64,000 nucleotides of DNA from JBGLNJ01 sp034434835 (GTDB lineage Bacteria; Chloroflexota; Anaerolineae; Fen-1058): NCBI GenBank assembly GCA_034434835.1, contig DAOTXX010000070.1:1-64000 (forward strand), read 5' to 3'. Positions 34,300 through 44,262 of the stretch are shown here, piece by piece. Below the pieces are notes generated by a model. The model ran no database searches. It had not been told where the DNA came from and worked only from the letters and a program-made list of their open reading frames with translations. The position numbers were made by a program, and so were the translations under genes. The number at the start of each line of letters is the position of its first letter. Within the stretch, counting starts at the first letter, position 1.

Positions 34300-35307
34300 A
34301 TGGACGAAGCGCTTCTTGAGGTCAAAGGCCTCAAGACTTATTTCTTTTTGGATGAGGGCACTGTCAAGGCAGTCGAAGGCGCCGACTTTTCCATCCAGCC
34401 CGGCTCGACGGTGGGCATGGTGGGCGAAAGCGGCTGCGGCAAGAGTGTTACTGCCTTTTCGATCTTGCAGTTGGTTGACCGCCCGGGCCGCATTGTGGGA
34501 GGGCAAATCCTCTGGCATCGGCCGGTGCAGGGCAGTGGCGCCACTGAGATCATTGATCTCGCCCAACTTGACCCGCAAGGCCGTGAAATACGTGCTGTGC
34601 GCGGCGCCGAAATCTCGATGATCTTTCAAGAGCCAATGGTGTCACTCAGCCCGGTGTACACGGTGGGCGATCAAATCATCGAGGTAGTACAGCAGCACCG
34701 CGCCATGAGCAAAGCTCAAGCCCGCGAACACGCCGTCGAGATGCTGCACAAGGTGGGTATTCCCCAACCGCAAGAACGCGTGGATGCTTACCCGTTTCAA
34801 CTGAGCGGCGGGATGCGCCAGCGGGCCATGATCGCCATGGCGCTTTCGTGCAACCCGGCGCTGCTCATCGCCGACGAGCCGACCACGGCGCTGGACGTGA
34901 CGACGCAGGCACAAATCCTCGAACTGATGCTGTCGCTCCAGAGCGAGTTCGGCATGGCGATCATGCTTATCACGCACAACCTGGGCGTTGTGGCCGAGAT
35001 GTGTCAGCAAGTGATTGTCATGTATCTGGGCGAGGTGGTCGAGCGAGCCAGCGCGGATGCGCTCTTTCACGATTCGCTGCATCCCTACACGCAGGCGCTC
35101 TTGCGCTCGATCCCGGTGCTGGGGCAAAGCAAGCTGGGCCGGCTCGATCCCATCAAGGGCATGGTGCCCGACCCGTACAATCGGCCGGCCGGATGCGCTT
35201 TTCATCCACGCTGCGCCAGGAAAATTGCTGGCAAGTGTGATCAGGAGCCGATCCCGCTGATTGAACTGAAAGACGGGCGCGCAGTACGCTGCGTTCTCTA
35301 CCAATGA
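34300..35307 (+). CDS. ABC importer ATPase, DppD type (importer 2)
   Basis: A 335-residue ATPase with Walker A GESGCGKS (42-49), FQEPMVSLSPVYT, signature LSGGMRQRAMIA, Walker B LLIADEP, the switch His in LITHNLG and the C-terminal cluster GCAFHPRCARKIAGKC. The frame is open upstream into the DppC gene, but the ATG at 34300 with GAGGTTTCAG before it gives the normal N-terminus. About 480 bases of stacked repeats separate it from its ATPase partner, although both belong to one transporter. Confidence 0.93.
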   Translation: MDEALLEVKGLKTYFFLDEGTVKAVEGADFSIQPGSTVGMVGESGCGKSVTAFSILQLVDRPGRIVGGQILWHRPVQGSGATEIIDLAQLDPQGREIRAVRGAEISMIFQEPMVSLSPVYTVGDQIIEVVQQHRAMSKAQAREHAVEMLHKVGIPQPQERVDAYPFQLSGGMRQRAMIAMALSCNPALLIADEPTTALDVTTQAQILELMLSLQSEFGMAIMLITHNLGVVAEMCQQVIVMYLGEVVERASADALFHDSLHPYTQALLRSIPVLGQSKLGRLDPIKGMVPDPYNRPAGCAFHPRCARKIAGKCDQEPIPLIELKDGRAVRCVLYQ

Positions 35308-35338
35308 TTTTTCCGCAAAGAACGGTAACTACTCAGCC

Positions 35339-35679
35339 GTCATTGCGAGGAGGCCCGCGAAGCGGGCCGACGAAGCCATCTCAGCGATCGGAGCACAGAG
35401 ATTGCTTCGCCTGCCGAAGGCTCGCTGCTCAGAAACTTGCGCTTGTCCTTCCGCAGGGACGACCGGCGATGAATCGCCGGTCTACATAGCGGCGCTGGCT
35501 AAAGCCAGCTTTAGCCCGATTCATCGGGCGCTGCTCCCTCCCCTGCGTGCGGGGGAGGGCTGGGGTGGGGGTAGCGCGGCGAATTCATGCCCAGCCCAAG
35601 TTTCTGCTATTCCACATACCCTCCCCCTGCGAAGCGGGGGGAATTGGAGGGGGTACGGGCATGAGGTTCTCGCAATGAC
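35339..35679. repeat. Composite repeat block between the two ATPase genes of importer 2
   Basis: The gap 35308-35788 has no credible gene. GTCATTGCGAG (35339) and CTCGCAATGAC (to 35679) are the same inverted ends as in the repeat at 7501-7608, here enclosing about 320 bases. Inside are GACCGGCGAT-GA-ATCGCCGGTC (35461-35482), a GGCGCTGGCTAAAGCCAGCT segment also seen near 51680, and C/G-rich hairpins. It looks like repeats inserted into repeats. A frame runs through it into the next gene but encodes only repeat sequence. Confidence 0.65.
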
Positions 35680-35788
35680 AGCGCGGCCCACGTCAAGTGG
35701 GAAATACTCGATTTCTTCCGCAAAGAACGCGGAGAAACACGAAAGCTTTCGCGCACTTTATGGATCAGGATGTTCACGGGAGGTTGGC

Positions 35789-36826
35789 TTGTCATCTCAA
35801 CCCGGGCCAGACGTTCAACTCGTCGTCAATAATCTCAAGATGCATTTTCCAATCTATCGCGGTTTCATCCGGCAGGTTGTGGGCCACGTCAAGGCTGTGG
35901 ACGATGTGAGCCTGGGTGTCCGTTCCGGCGAGACATTGGGGCTGGTGGGCGAAAGTGGCTGCGGCAAGACGACGGTGGGCCGTTGCATTGTGCGGGCGTA
36001 TGAGCCGACCGCCGGCGAGATCCTGTATCGCAACGAACGCGGCGAAATCGTCAACCTGGCGACGCTGCCCAAGCAAGACCTCAAAACCTATCGCCGCCAA
36101 CTGCGTATGATTTTCCAGGACCCGTATGCCTCGCTCAACCCGCGCATGAACGTGTTGAACATTGTGGGGCAGCCGCTCAAGATCCATGGGATCGCTAAAG
36201 GCAAGGAATTGGAAGACCGGGTTGCCGCTTTGCTCAAGCGGGTGGGCTTGCAGCCCGAGTACATGCGCCGCTACCCACACGCCTTTAGCGGCGGCCAGCG
36301 CCAGCGTATCGGCATTGCACGCGCGTTGGCGCTCGAGCCGCGCGTCGTCATTTGCGATGAGCCGGTGTCGGCGCTCGACGTTTCGGTGCAGGCGCAAATC
36401 CTCAACCTGATGCAAGACCTGCAAGCCGATTTTAACCTGACCTACATCTTTATCTCGCATGACCTGAGCGTGGTCGAATATGTCGCTAATCGCGTGGCAG
36501 TGATGTATGTGGGTAAGTTGGTCGAGGTGGCGTCTACCGATGCGCTCTTTGCAGCACCCAAGCATCCTTACACGGAGGCGCTGCTTTCGGCTGTCCCCAA
36601 GCCTGATCCCCGGCTGCGCTCCAAGCGGATTTTGCTGGAAGGCGACGTGGCCGATCCGGCCAACCCGCCGGGCGGTTGTTACTTTCACCCGCGCTGTCGC
36701 TACACCCAGGATCGCTGCAAGACCGAGCCGCCTGTGCTGCGCGAGATCGCGTCTGCTCATTCGGTGGCGTGCCATTTTGCAGAGGCGTTGAGCCTGCGGG
36801 GCGTCGCGCATGCTGCCAGGTCATGA
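35789..36826 (+). CDS. ABC importer ATPase, DppF/OppF type (importer 2)
   Basis: A 345-residue ATPase with FIRQVVGHVKAVDDV, Walker A GESGCGKTT (about 54-62), FSGGQRQRIGIA, Walker B VICDEP, SHDLSVVEYV and the C-terminal GCYFHPRC cluster. I choose TTG at 35789, which has GGGAGG five bases upstream; this is the same start codon and position as in the paralogue at 22212. An upstream ATG in frame at 35402 lies in the repeat block and is unlikely. A GCGACGA...TCGTCGC hairpin follows the gene (about 36847-36872). Confidence 0.93.
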   Translation: MSSQPGPDVQLVVNNLKMHFPIYRGFIRQVVGHVKAVDDVSLGVRSGETLGLVGESGCGKTTVGRCIVRAYEPTAGEILYRNERGEIVNLATLPKQDLKTYRRQLRMIFQDPYASLNPRMNVLNIVGQPLKIHGIAKGKELEDRVAALLKRVGLQPEYMRRYPHAFSGGQRQRIGIARALALEPRVVICDEPVSALDVSVQAQILNLMQDLQADFNLTYIFISHDLSVVEYVANRVAVMYVGKLVEVASTDALFAAPKHPYTEALLSAVPKPDPRLRSKRILLEGDVADPANPPGGCYFHPRCRYTQDRCKTEPPVLREIASAHSVACHFAEALSLRGVAHAARS

Positions 36827-36909
36827 TGGGGCTGTGCCTATCTGCAAGCGACGATTGAGCGTTCAGTCGTCGCCTGTTTGCGTGACAGAAGCTTCAAGGA
36901 GATGCTATC

Positions 36910-37674
36910 GTGCCACCTGTCTTGGCTGCACAACTCTATACTGTCCGCCAGTTCACCCAAACCGCCGCTGACTTGGCGGCCACGCTGCAAAAGATCCGTG
37001 ATATGGGCTATACGTCGGTGCAGATTTCGGCCATCGGGCCGATCCCCGATGCCGAGGTCAAGTCCATCCTGGACGATGTGGGGGTAACGGTTTGCATCAC
37101 ACATGTCCGTGCTCCCTGGCCGTGGCAAGACCTCGACTCGATCATCGCTCAACATCATCTGTGGAGCTGTCAGCACGTGGCTGTCGGCGCGATGCCGGAG
37201 ACATATCGGCAAAGCGAAGAAGGATTCCGGCGTTTTGCCGCCGAAGCCAACGAGATGGGCCGGCGGTTGAGCCAGGCGGGTCTCACTTTCAGCTATCACA
37301 ATCACAGCTTTGAGTTGATCCGCTTTGGCAAACGCACCGGTCTTGATCTGATCTATGACGAGACTGACCCGCGCTATCTCAAGGCCGAGCTGGATACGTA
37401 TTGGATTCAACATGGCGGCGGCGACCCGGCCGCCTGGATCACCAAGATGACAGGACGGATGCCGGTCGTTCACCTCAAGGATATGGTGATCCTCGACGGC
37501 CAGCCCGTGATGGCCGAAGTGGGCGAGGGCAATCTCAATTGGCCAGCCATTCTGCGAGCCTGTCGCCAGGCCGGCGTGGAATGGTACGCGGTCGAACAGG
37601 ATGTGTGCCAGCGCGATCCATTCGAAAGCCTCCGCATCAGCTACAAGAATCTGAACGCGATGGGATTGCAATAG
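36910..37674 (+). CDS. Sugar phosphate isomerase/epimerase-like TIM-barrel protein
   Basis: A 254-residue protein of the AP-endonuclease-2-like xylose-isomerase superfamily, starting with GTG after AAGGAGATG. Metal-ligand-type residues appear in FSYHNHSFEL near residue 130, Asp and His in LKAELDTYWIQHGG near 163, HLKD near 191, and Glu in WYAVEQDVC near 234. Such proteins isomerise or epimerise sugars, or act as inositol dehydratases. It heads a run with a Gfo/Idh dehydrogenase, a URO-D-like protein and beta-glucuronidase. The exact reaction is unknown. Confidence 0.85.
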   Translation: MPPVLAAQLYTVRQFTQTAADLAATLQKIRDMGYTSVQISAIGPIPDAEVKSILDDVGVTVCITHVRAPWPWQDLDSIIAQHHLWSCQHVAVGAMPETYRQSEEGFRRFAAEANEMGRRLSQAGLTFSYHNHSFELIRFGKRTGLDLIYDETDPRYLKAELDTYWIQHGGGDPAAWITKMTGRMPVVHLKDMVILDGQPVMAEVGEGNLNWPAILRACRQAGVEWYAVEQDVCQRDPFESLRISYKNLNAMGLQ

Positions 37675-37688
37675 AAAGGACAGGAACA

Positions 37689-38804
37689 ATGACAGACCCA
37701 GCTTCACTTCGATATGTCGTCATCGGTGTGGCCGCTTCGGTCTTTCGAAGCATGCATCATCCTGCGCAGGTATCGGAAGGGGTCAATGTGGTTGCCGTCT
37801 GCGATATCAATGTCACGGACGGCAAGCGTTGGGCGGCTGAGATCGGTTGTGCCTTTTACGAGGATTATCGCACGATGCTGGCCGAGACCCGGCCGGATGT
37901 CGCTGTCATCGTCACGCCGCACCCGCTGCATCCCAGCATGACGATAGATTGCCTGCGCGCTGGCTGCCACGTGCTGACCGAAAAGCCGATGGCAGTTGAC
38001 GTGGCTTCCGCCGATGAGATGATCGCCGAGGCCGAGAGAACCCAGCGTGTCCTGGCAGTCAATTTTCAGCATCGCTTTCGGCCGGCCGTCGAAAGAGCGC
38101 GCGCGTTGATCGAAGAGGACGCGATCGGGCCGCTGGTGCGCACGCTCAGCATCGAGCCATGGTATCGCACCGCCTATTACTACCGCACGGCAACCTGGCG
38201 GGCGAGCTGGAGCGGCGAGGGCGGCGGCGTGCTGATGAACCAGGCGCCGCACACGCTCGACATCCTGTGCCACCTGGCGGGGATGCCGCGCAAGGTGTGG
38301 GGCTGGACGCGCACGCGCTATCACGCTATCGAGGTCGAAGACACCGCGCAGGCCATGCTCGAGTATCCGAACGGTGCGCCCGGCTATCTCACCGTCAGCA
38401 CGGTCGAGGCTGGGATGCTTCCGCGCGTGCAGATCGTGGGCGAAAAGGGCGCGTTGGAGCTGGTGGGCAATCAACTGACGGTCTATCGCTTTACGCCGTC
38501 CACGCGCGAGTATATGCTCGCCAGCGACGAGATGTTTGGCAAGCCGCAGGTGCGCGCCGAGACACTCGACCTGCCTGATACGAGCGGCGGGCATCGCGCG
38601 GTCTATCGCGATCTGCAAGCGGCGATTGCCCAGGGGCGGCCCCCGCGCACCGATGGTCGCCAGGGATTGATGTCGCTTGAGCTGGCGAACGCGATCACGC
38701 TGTCGTCCTACCGCGGTCAGCCGGTGACGCTGCCGCTGGATCGCGCGGCGTATTCGGCCTTACTGGCCGACCTGCAAGCCGGGCCATGGCCGCTCAGCAG
38801 ATAG
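37689..38804 (+). CDS. Gfo/Idh/MocA family oxidoreductase
   Basis: A 371-residue dehydrogenase. The N-terminal Rossmann fold starts RYVVIGVAASVFRSMH, a degenerate glycine motif. TEKPMAVDV near residue 98 is the family's EKP motif, FQHRFRP near 124 and GGVLMNQAPHTLDIL near 182 hold the substrate-site residues. The frame is open further upstream but overlaps the isomerase gene; AAAGGACAGGAACA precedes the ATG chosen. Likely NAD(P)-dependent oxidation of a sugar or uronic acid derivative. Confidence 0.88.
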   Translation: MTDPASLRYVVIGVAASVFRSMHHPAQVSEGVNVVAVCDINVTDGKRWAAEIGCAFYEDYRTMLAETRPDVAVIVTPHPLHPSMTIDCLRAGCHVLTEKPMAVDVASADEMIAEAERTQRVLAVNFQHRFRPAVERARALIEEDAIGPLVRTLSIEPWYRTAYYYRTATWRASWSGEGGGVLMNQAPHTLDILCHLAGMPRKVWGWTRTRYHAIEVEDTAQAMLEYPNGAPGYLTVSTVEAGMLPRVQIVGEKGALELVGNQLTVYRFTPSTREYMLASDEMFGKPQVRAETLDLPDTSGGHRAVYRDLQAAIAQGRPPRTDGRQGLMSLELANAITLSSYRGQPVTLPLDRAAYSALLADLQAGPWPLSR

Positions 38805-38823
38805 GAATAAGAGGGGTATGTGG

Positions 38824-39975
38824 ATGACCGTCACACCCTGCAGGCCCAAGTGGGTTGGCACAATGACCGACCGCGAACGGTTCAATCGGCAGATGCACTA
38901 TCAGCCAGTTGACCGTTGCTTCAATATGGAGTTTGGCTACTGGAACGAAAACTTTCAGGCCTGGCCGCTCTTTTACGAAAACGGCGTCACCAACAATGCC
39001 GAGGCCGATGTCTTTTTCAATTTCGACCGGATCGAGGTGGTCTCTGGCGTGGTATGGATTCACCCCAGCTTTGCCAAAACCGTCGTAGAAGAACGAGAGA
39101 CCACCCAAGTCATCATGAACGAGGACGGCCTGCTGGCCGAAGTGCCCAAAGACCAGCACGACACCATTCCTCATTTTCTCAAGGCTTCGGTCGTGACGCC
39201 CGATGACTGGCGGAGAGTCAAAGACGAAAGGTTTCGCAGAGACGATCCGGCCCGCAAGGTGAATGTGGAGGAACTCAAAAAAAAGCATCCACCGGACCGC
39301 AATTACCCGCTGGGCGTCAACTGCGGCTCCATGATCGGGAAAATCCGAGACGTGCTGACCTTTGAGGGCCTGGCGTATGCCTGCTACGATTATCCGGCCA
39401 TGGTCGAAGATATGGTCGAAACGGCCTGTGTGCTAGTGGAAGATTTCCTCGATCAGGTTTTGCCGCACATGGACTTCGACTTTGCTTCTGGCTGGGAAGA
39501 CATTTGCTACAAGGGCGGCCCGATCGTCTCCGTCAAGTTCTTTAAAAACGTCGTTGTGCCCCGCTACAAACGCATCAGCCAAAAGCTCCACGCGGCTGGG
39601 ATTGATCTCTGGTACACGGACTGCGACGGCGATGTTCGGCCCATCTTGCCCGCGATGATGGAAGGAGGCATCAATTGCCTGTTCCCCTTCGAGGTCAACA
39701 GTTGCACCCACCCCGCCGAACTGTTGAACCAGTACGGCAAAGATTTGCGCATCATGGGCGGCGTGGACAAGCTAGAGTTAGGCAAGGGACGAGAGGCGAT
39801 CAAGGCTTATCTGGAAACGCTGGTGCCGCTGGTCGAGCGAGGCGGCTACATTCCATTCTGCGATCACCGCTGCCCGCCCAATGTCAACCCGGATGACTAT
39901 TTGTACTACCTGGATCTGAAAGAAGCTATGTTCGGCATGAAACCTCCCGCAGGTTGCAAACCTGCGGGAGGTTAA
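38824..39975 (+). CDS. URO-D / MtaA superfamily protein (copy 1)
   Basis: About 383 residues with the TIM-barrel pattern of uroporphyrinogen decarboxylase-like proteins: TDRERFNRQMHYQPVDR near the N-terminus, DFASGWEDICYKGGPIVS near residue 220, WYTDCDGDVRP near 265, and INCLFPFEV followed by LRIMGGVDKLEL. A haem role is unlikely, because no other porphyrin gene is present and the N-terminus is of the carbohydrate-locus or methyltransferase type. Related proteins include corrinoid methyltransferases (MtaA, CmuA). Start choice is uncertain: GAGGGG fits 38824, but the family-like start is Met at 38863. The last residues PPAGCKPAGG come from a palindromic repeat. Confidence 0.78.
   Translation: MTVTPCRPKWVGTMTDRERFNRQMHYQPVDRCFNMEFGYWNENFQAWPLFYENGVTNNAEADVFFNFDRIEVVSGVVWIHPSFAKTVVEERETTQVIMNEDGLLAEVPKDQHDTIPHFLKASVVTPDDWRRVKDERFRRDDPARKVNVEELKKKHPPDRNYPLGVNCGSMIGKIRDVLTFEGLAYACYDYPAMVEDMVETACVLVEDFLDQVLPHMDFDFASGWEDICYKGGPIVSVKFFKNVVVPRYKRISQKLHAAGIDLWYTDCDGDVRPILPAMMEGGINCLFPFEVNSCTHPAELLNQYGKDLRIMGGVDKLELGKGREAIKAYLETLVPLVERGGYIPFCDHRCPPNVNPDDYLYYLDLKEAMFGMKPPAGCKPAGG
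39941..39973. repeat. CCTCCCGCAGG palindrome at a stop codon (copy 1)
   Basis: AACCTCCCGCAGGTT, GCA, AACCTGCGGGAGGTT: 15+3+15, perfect. It encodes the last ten or so residues of the URO-D-like protein, and its final T begins the TAA stop. The ribosome site of the beta-glucuronidase gene (GGGAGG) follows at once. Confidence 0.8.
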
Positions 39976-39987
39976 CGGGAGGCTCTG

Positions 39988-41736
39988 ATGCTTTATCCCC
40001 AATCCAATCCGTTTCGTCAGGTCATTGACCTTTCCGGTTTTTGGGATTTGCGCTTTGACCCGGAGGGGCAGGGAGATCGAGCCGGCTGGGCCGAAGGCTT
40101 TGCCAGTGGCCGGCCGGTGGCCGTCCCGGCCAGTTGGAATGATCAGTTCGAGGACGGGCGAGACTATTTAGGGCCGACGTGGTATCAGACCCACTTTGAT
40201 TTGCCCTGGGGATTGGACCCGGCGCACCAGCATATCGTCTTGCGCTTTGGCTCGGTCAACTATATGGCCGAGGTGTGGCTCAACGGCGTCCGGTTAGGCC
40301 AGCATGAAGGCGGCCATCTGCCGTTCGAGTTCGACGTGACATCGTACGTCAGGCGCGAGGATAACCGATTGGTCGTGCGCGTCGAAGGCGAGCTGGCTCC
40401 CGACCGCGTCCCGCCCGGCGCCGTCCCGCCCGACCCACAGCATATGTTTGTGGATCAGCGAGAGAATTGGCCGCCTGCCTCGTTTGATTTTTTCCCATTT
40501 TGCGGCATCCATCGCCCTGTCTTGATCCATGCGACGCCGCCCGGCGGCATTGCCGATTTGAGCGTCACGACCGACCTTGTCGGAGACGCAGGCCAGGTAC
40601 ACGTGCGGGTCACGCGCCCGGCCGATGACACGGCCTTGGCGCGCCTCACCCTCACGGGACATGGCGCCAATATCACTACCGAAGCGTCTATCCAGGCCGA
40701 AGCCGATGTTGCGATCCCGGTGCCTCAGGCGGCGCTGTGGGCGCCTGGCTCGCCTCACCTTTACGATTTGACGGTAGAGCTGGTCCGTCAGGGAGCGATG
40801 TTCGACCGCTATCGGCTTCCCATTGGCATCCGCACGATCCAAGTGGAAGGTGACGCGCTGCTTCTCAATGGCAAGCCGATCTATCTCAAAGGGTTTGGCC
40901 GTCACGAGGATTTTCCGATCACCGGGCGCGGCCTGGTGCCGGCTGTCGTCGTCAAGGATTATGCGCTCATGGACTGGATGGGCGCCAATTCTTTCCGCAC
41001 AACGCACTATCCGTACTCGGAGCAGATGATGGACCTGGCCGATCGGCTGGGGTTTATGGTCATTGACGAGACGCCTGCCGTGGGACTGTTCTTTGCCTCA
41101 GAGGGGCTGGAGCGGCGCTTGCAATTGTGCCGCCAATATACCCGCGAGTTGATTGACCGCGACAAGAACCATCCCAGCGTCATCCTGTGGAGCCTGGCGA
41201 ATGAGCCACATTCGAATCACCCGGCGGCCAAGGCTTTTTTCCGGGACCTGTACGACCTCGCCAAGACTCTCGATCCCTCGCGGCCGGTCACCCTCGTCAG
41301 TTACCTGAGCTTGCTGGAAGAGTCGTTCGAGTTCTGCGATGTGTTGGCGCTCAACCGTTACTATGGCTGGTATGTGGATTCGGGTCGGATCGAGTCTGGC
41401 TGTGTCATGCTCTCGAAAGAGCTGGATGCGCTGCACGACAAATTCCCCAAGCCCCTGATCCTCACCGAGTTCGGCGCGGACACTATCGCCGGGCATCACG
41501 CGCAGCCGCCCGAGATGTTCAGCGAAGAGTATCAGGCAGAGTTGCTTGAACAGCATCTTCAGGTTTTGCGCAGCAAGCCCTACGTGGTAGGCGAACACAT
41601 CTGGAATTTGTGCGATTTCAAGACCAGCCAGGCGGTGCGGCGCATGGGCGGAATGAACTTGAAAGGGGTGTTCACGCGCGACCGTCGGCCCAAGCTGGCG
41701 GCTCACCACTTGCGCGAGTTGTGGCACAAGAGATGA
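39988..41736 (+). CDS. uidA: GH2 beta-glucuronidase
   Basis: A 582-residue GH2 enzyme that closely follows E. coli UidA in landmarks: WDLRFDPEG and VPASWNDQFEDG (sandwich domain), FPFCGIHRPV, KGFGRHEDFP, MDWMGANSFRTTHYPYSEQM, LNRYYGWYVDSG. The acid/base Glu406 is in LANEPHS, and the nucleophile Glu494 in LTEFGAD. The glucuronate-carboxylate motif NxKG is kept as Asn557-Leu-Lys559-Gly, which favours glucuronidase over galactosidase activity. No signal peptide; cytoplasmic. GGGAGGCTCTG precedes the ATG. It ends the plus-strand run and faces the Gfo/Idh gene. Confidence 0.93.
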   Translation: MLYPQSNPFRQVIDLSGFWDLRFDPEGQGDRAGWAEGFASGRPVAVPASWNDQFEDGRDYLGPTWYQTHFDLPWGLDPAHQHIVLRFGSVNYMAEVWLNGVRLGQHEGGHLPFEFDVTSYVRREDNRLVVRVEGELAPDRVPPGAVPPDPQHMFVDQRENWPPASFDFFPFCGIHRPVLIHATPPGGIADLSVTTDLVGDAGQVHVRVTRPADDTALARLTLTGHGANITTEASIQAEADVAIPVPQAALWAPGSPHLYDLTVELVRQGAMFDRYRLPIGIRTIQVEGDALLLNGKPIYLKGFGRHEDFPITGRGLVPAVVVKDYALMDWMGANSFRTTHYPYSEQMMDLADRLGFMVIDETPAVGLFFASEGLERRLQLCRQYTRELIDRDKNHPSVILWSLANEPHSNHPAAKAFFRDLYDLAKTLDPSRPVTLVSYLSLLEESFEFCDVLALNRYYGWYVDSGRIESGCVMLSKELDALHDKFPKPLILTEFGADTIAGHHAQPPEMFSEEYQAELLEQHLQVLRSKPYVVGEHIWNLCDFKTSQAVRRMGGMNLKGVFTRDRRPKLAAHHLRELWHKR

Positions 41737-41742
41737 AATAGA

Positions 41743-41773
41743 ACCTCCCGCAGGCTCCAGGCCTGCGGGAGGT
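41743..41773. terminator. CCTCCCGCAGG palindrome between convergent genes (copy 2)
   Basis: ACCTCCCGCAGGC and GCCTGCGGGAGGT pair over 13 bp around a 5-base loop. It occupies nearly all of the gap between the uidA stop and the facing Gfo/Idh stop, so it may stop transcripts from both sides. It lacks a T-run. Confidence 0.55.
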
Positions 41774-41777
41774 GGCG

Positions 41778-43118
<1,341 letters not shown>

Positions 43119-43136
43119 GGCATGTTCTCCTTCGAC

Positions 43137-44258
43137 TCAGGCCGAGCGATCATATCGGCAGTGTTGCTGGACCAATTGCATGAAATAGCGCATCCGACCC
43201 ACGCCGGTGCCGGCCGCCAGCGACCCGGCGGTCGTGACGATCAGCCCGCCAGTTGCGCCAGCCTTTTGAAAATCGGAAATGATACGTTCTTGGATCTCGG
43301 CCGGCGAGCCGTTGCGCAAAAGCAGCGGCGGCATGTGACCGTTGATGATGGCGTTCGGCAGTTTGTCTCGGATGAGGCCCACATCCACCGTCGGCCCATA
43401 GTTGACGCTGTTGATGCCCAGTTCGCGCTGCTCGTCCAGCAGATGGCCCATCGCGCTGTCGGAGTGTTGATAGCGCCTGGAGCCTGGTGGCGCCATCGCG
43501 TTCAACACCTGCTCAAGCACCGGAAAGCAATACTCGCGATAGAGCTTGCGGTTGAACAGCGCGCTGTTATCATCTGTGATCCACCAGCCCGGTTGCGTAT
43601 TGCCGCTGAATTCGCGCAGGACTTGATTCAGCTCGATCATCTTGCGGGCCAGAATGTCGCGAAAGCGCCGCATAAGCTGAGGGTGATCATAGATCCAATA
43701 AAAGACGGTCTCGGGATGCAAAACCGAAGTCATAATGGTGGCTGGGCCTCGACTGCCGGTGCCCAGCAAAGGCAAGGGTTTGCCAGCGGCCCGACGTTCC
43801 TCCCATTCGCGCAAAAACTCTTCCGGCAAGGCCCATTGAGCCATGTCCGTCGCTTCGGCGCGGTCCAGAATCTTGGCAAATTCGTCCGGATCGTTGGTGG
43901 CCGGGGTCAGCCACGGCGTCGCGCCTTCCGTAAAAGTGAACTCGCAGTTGAACAGGTTCTCGATCCGTTTGGGGCTATGCACCCAGGTGTCTTCGTCAAA
44001 GAATTTCTTGCCTACATACTGCTGGGTGATCTCGTTAGCCTCACGATGAAGCTGATCGCGGTACGCTTTGTCCTGATAATAGCGCAACGTGGATGGCACA
44101 TGCATGAACTCGAACAGCCAATGGTCATCTGGCGAGAACGACATCGCGCAGCGCGGCTTGTGAGTTGTAAACTCCTGGCAGCGCTCGTTTTCGGCCCAAA
44201 ACGCTTCCAGGTCCAGGCTTGCGGTCAACTCTATAAACTCGTCTTCGATGATGGACAC
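43137..44258 (-). CDS. URO-D superfamily protein (copy 2)
   Basis: A 373-residue protein of the uroporphyrinogen decarboxylase-like superfamily, starting with GTG; its GGAG ribosome site overlaps the stop of the HAD gene. The signature-like parts are WWITDDNSALFNRKLYREY near residue 220, RYQHSDSAMGHLLD near 262, GINSVNYGPTVDVG near 281 and GGLIVTTAGSLAAGTG near 340. It is distant from copy 1 at 38824-39975. Neither has a corrinoid-binding partner in the window. A methyl-transfer or unknown lyase role is possible; the reaction is not known. Confidence 0.78.
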   Translation of the reverse strand: MSIIEDEFIELTASLDLEAFWAENERCQEFTTHKPRCAMSFSPDDHWLFEFMHVPSTLRYYQDKAYRDQLHREANEITQQYVGKKFFDEDTWVHSPKRIENLFNCEFTFTEGATPWLTPATNDPDEFAKILDRAEATDMAQWALPEEFLREWEERRAAGKPLPLLGTGSRGPATIMTSVLHPETVFYWIYDHPQLMRRFRDILARKMIELNQVLREFSGNTQPGWWITDDNSALFNRKLYREYCFPVLEQVLNAMAPPGSRRYQHSDSAMGHLLDEQRELGINSVNYGPTVDVGLIRDKLPNAIINGHMPPLLLRNGSPAEIQERIISDFQKAGATGGLIVTTAGSLAAGTGVGRMRYFMQLVQQHCRYDRSA

Positions 44259-44262
44259 GATT

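Noticed and set aside
35402..35788. N-terminal extension of the importer 2 F-type ATPase
   Set aside because: It translates the repeat block and has no counterpart in the paralogue. The TTG at 35789 has a good ribosome site.
38824..39975. Haem biosynthesis uroporphyrinogen decarboxylase
   Set aside because: The superfamily fold is likely, but there are no other porphyrin genes, two divergent copies occur, and the context is glycan degradation.
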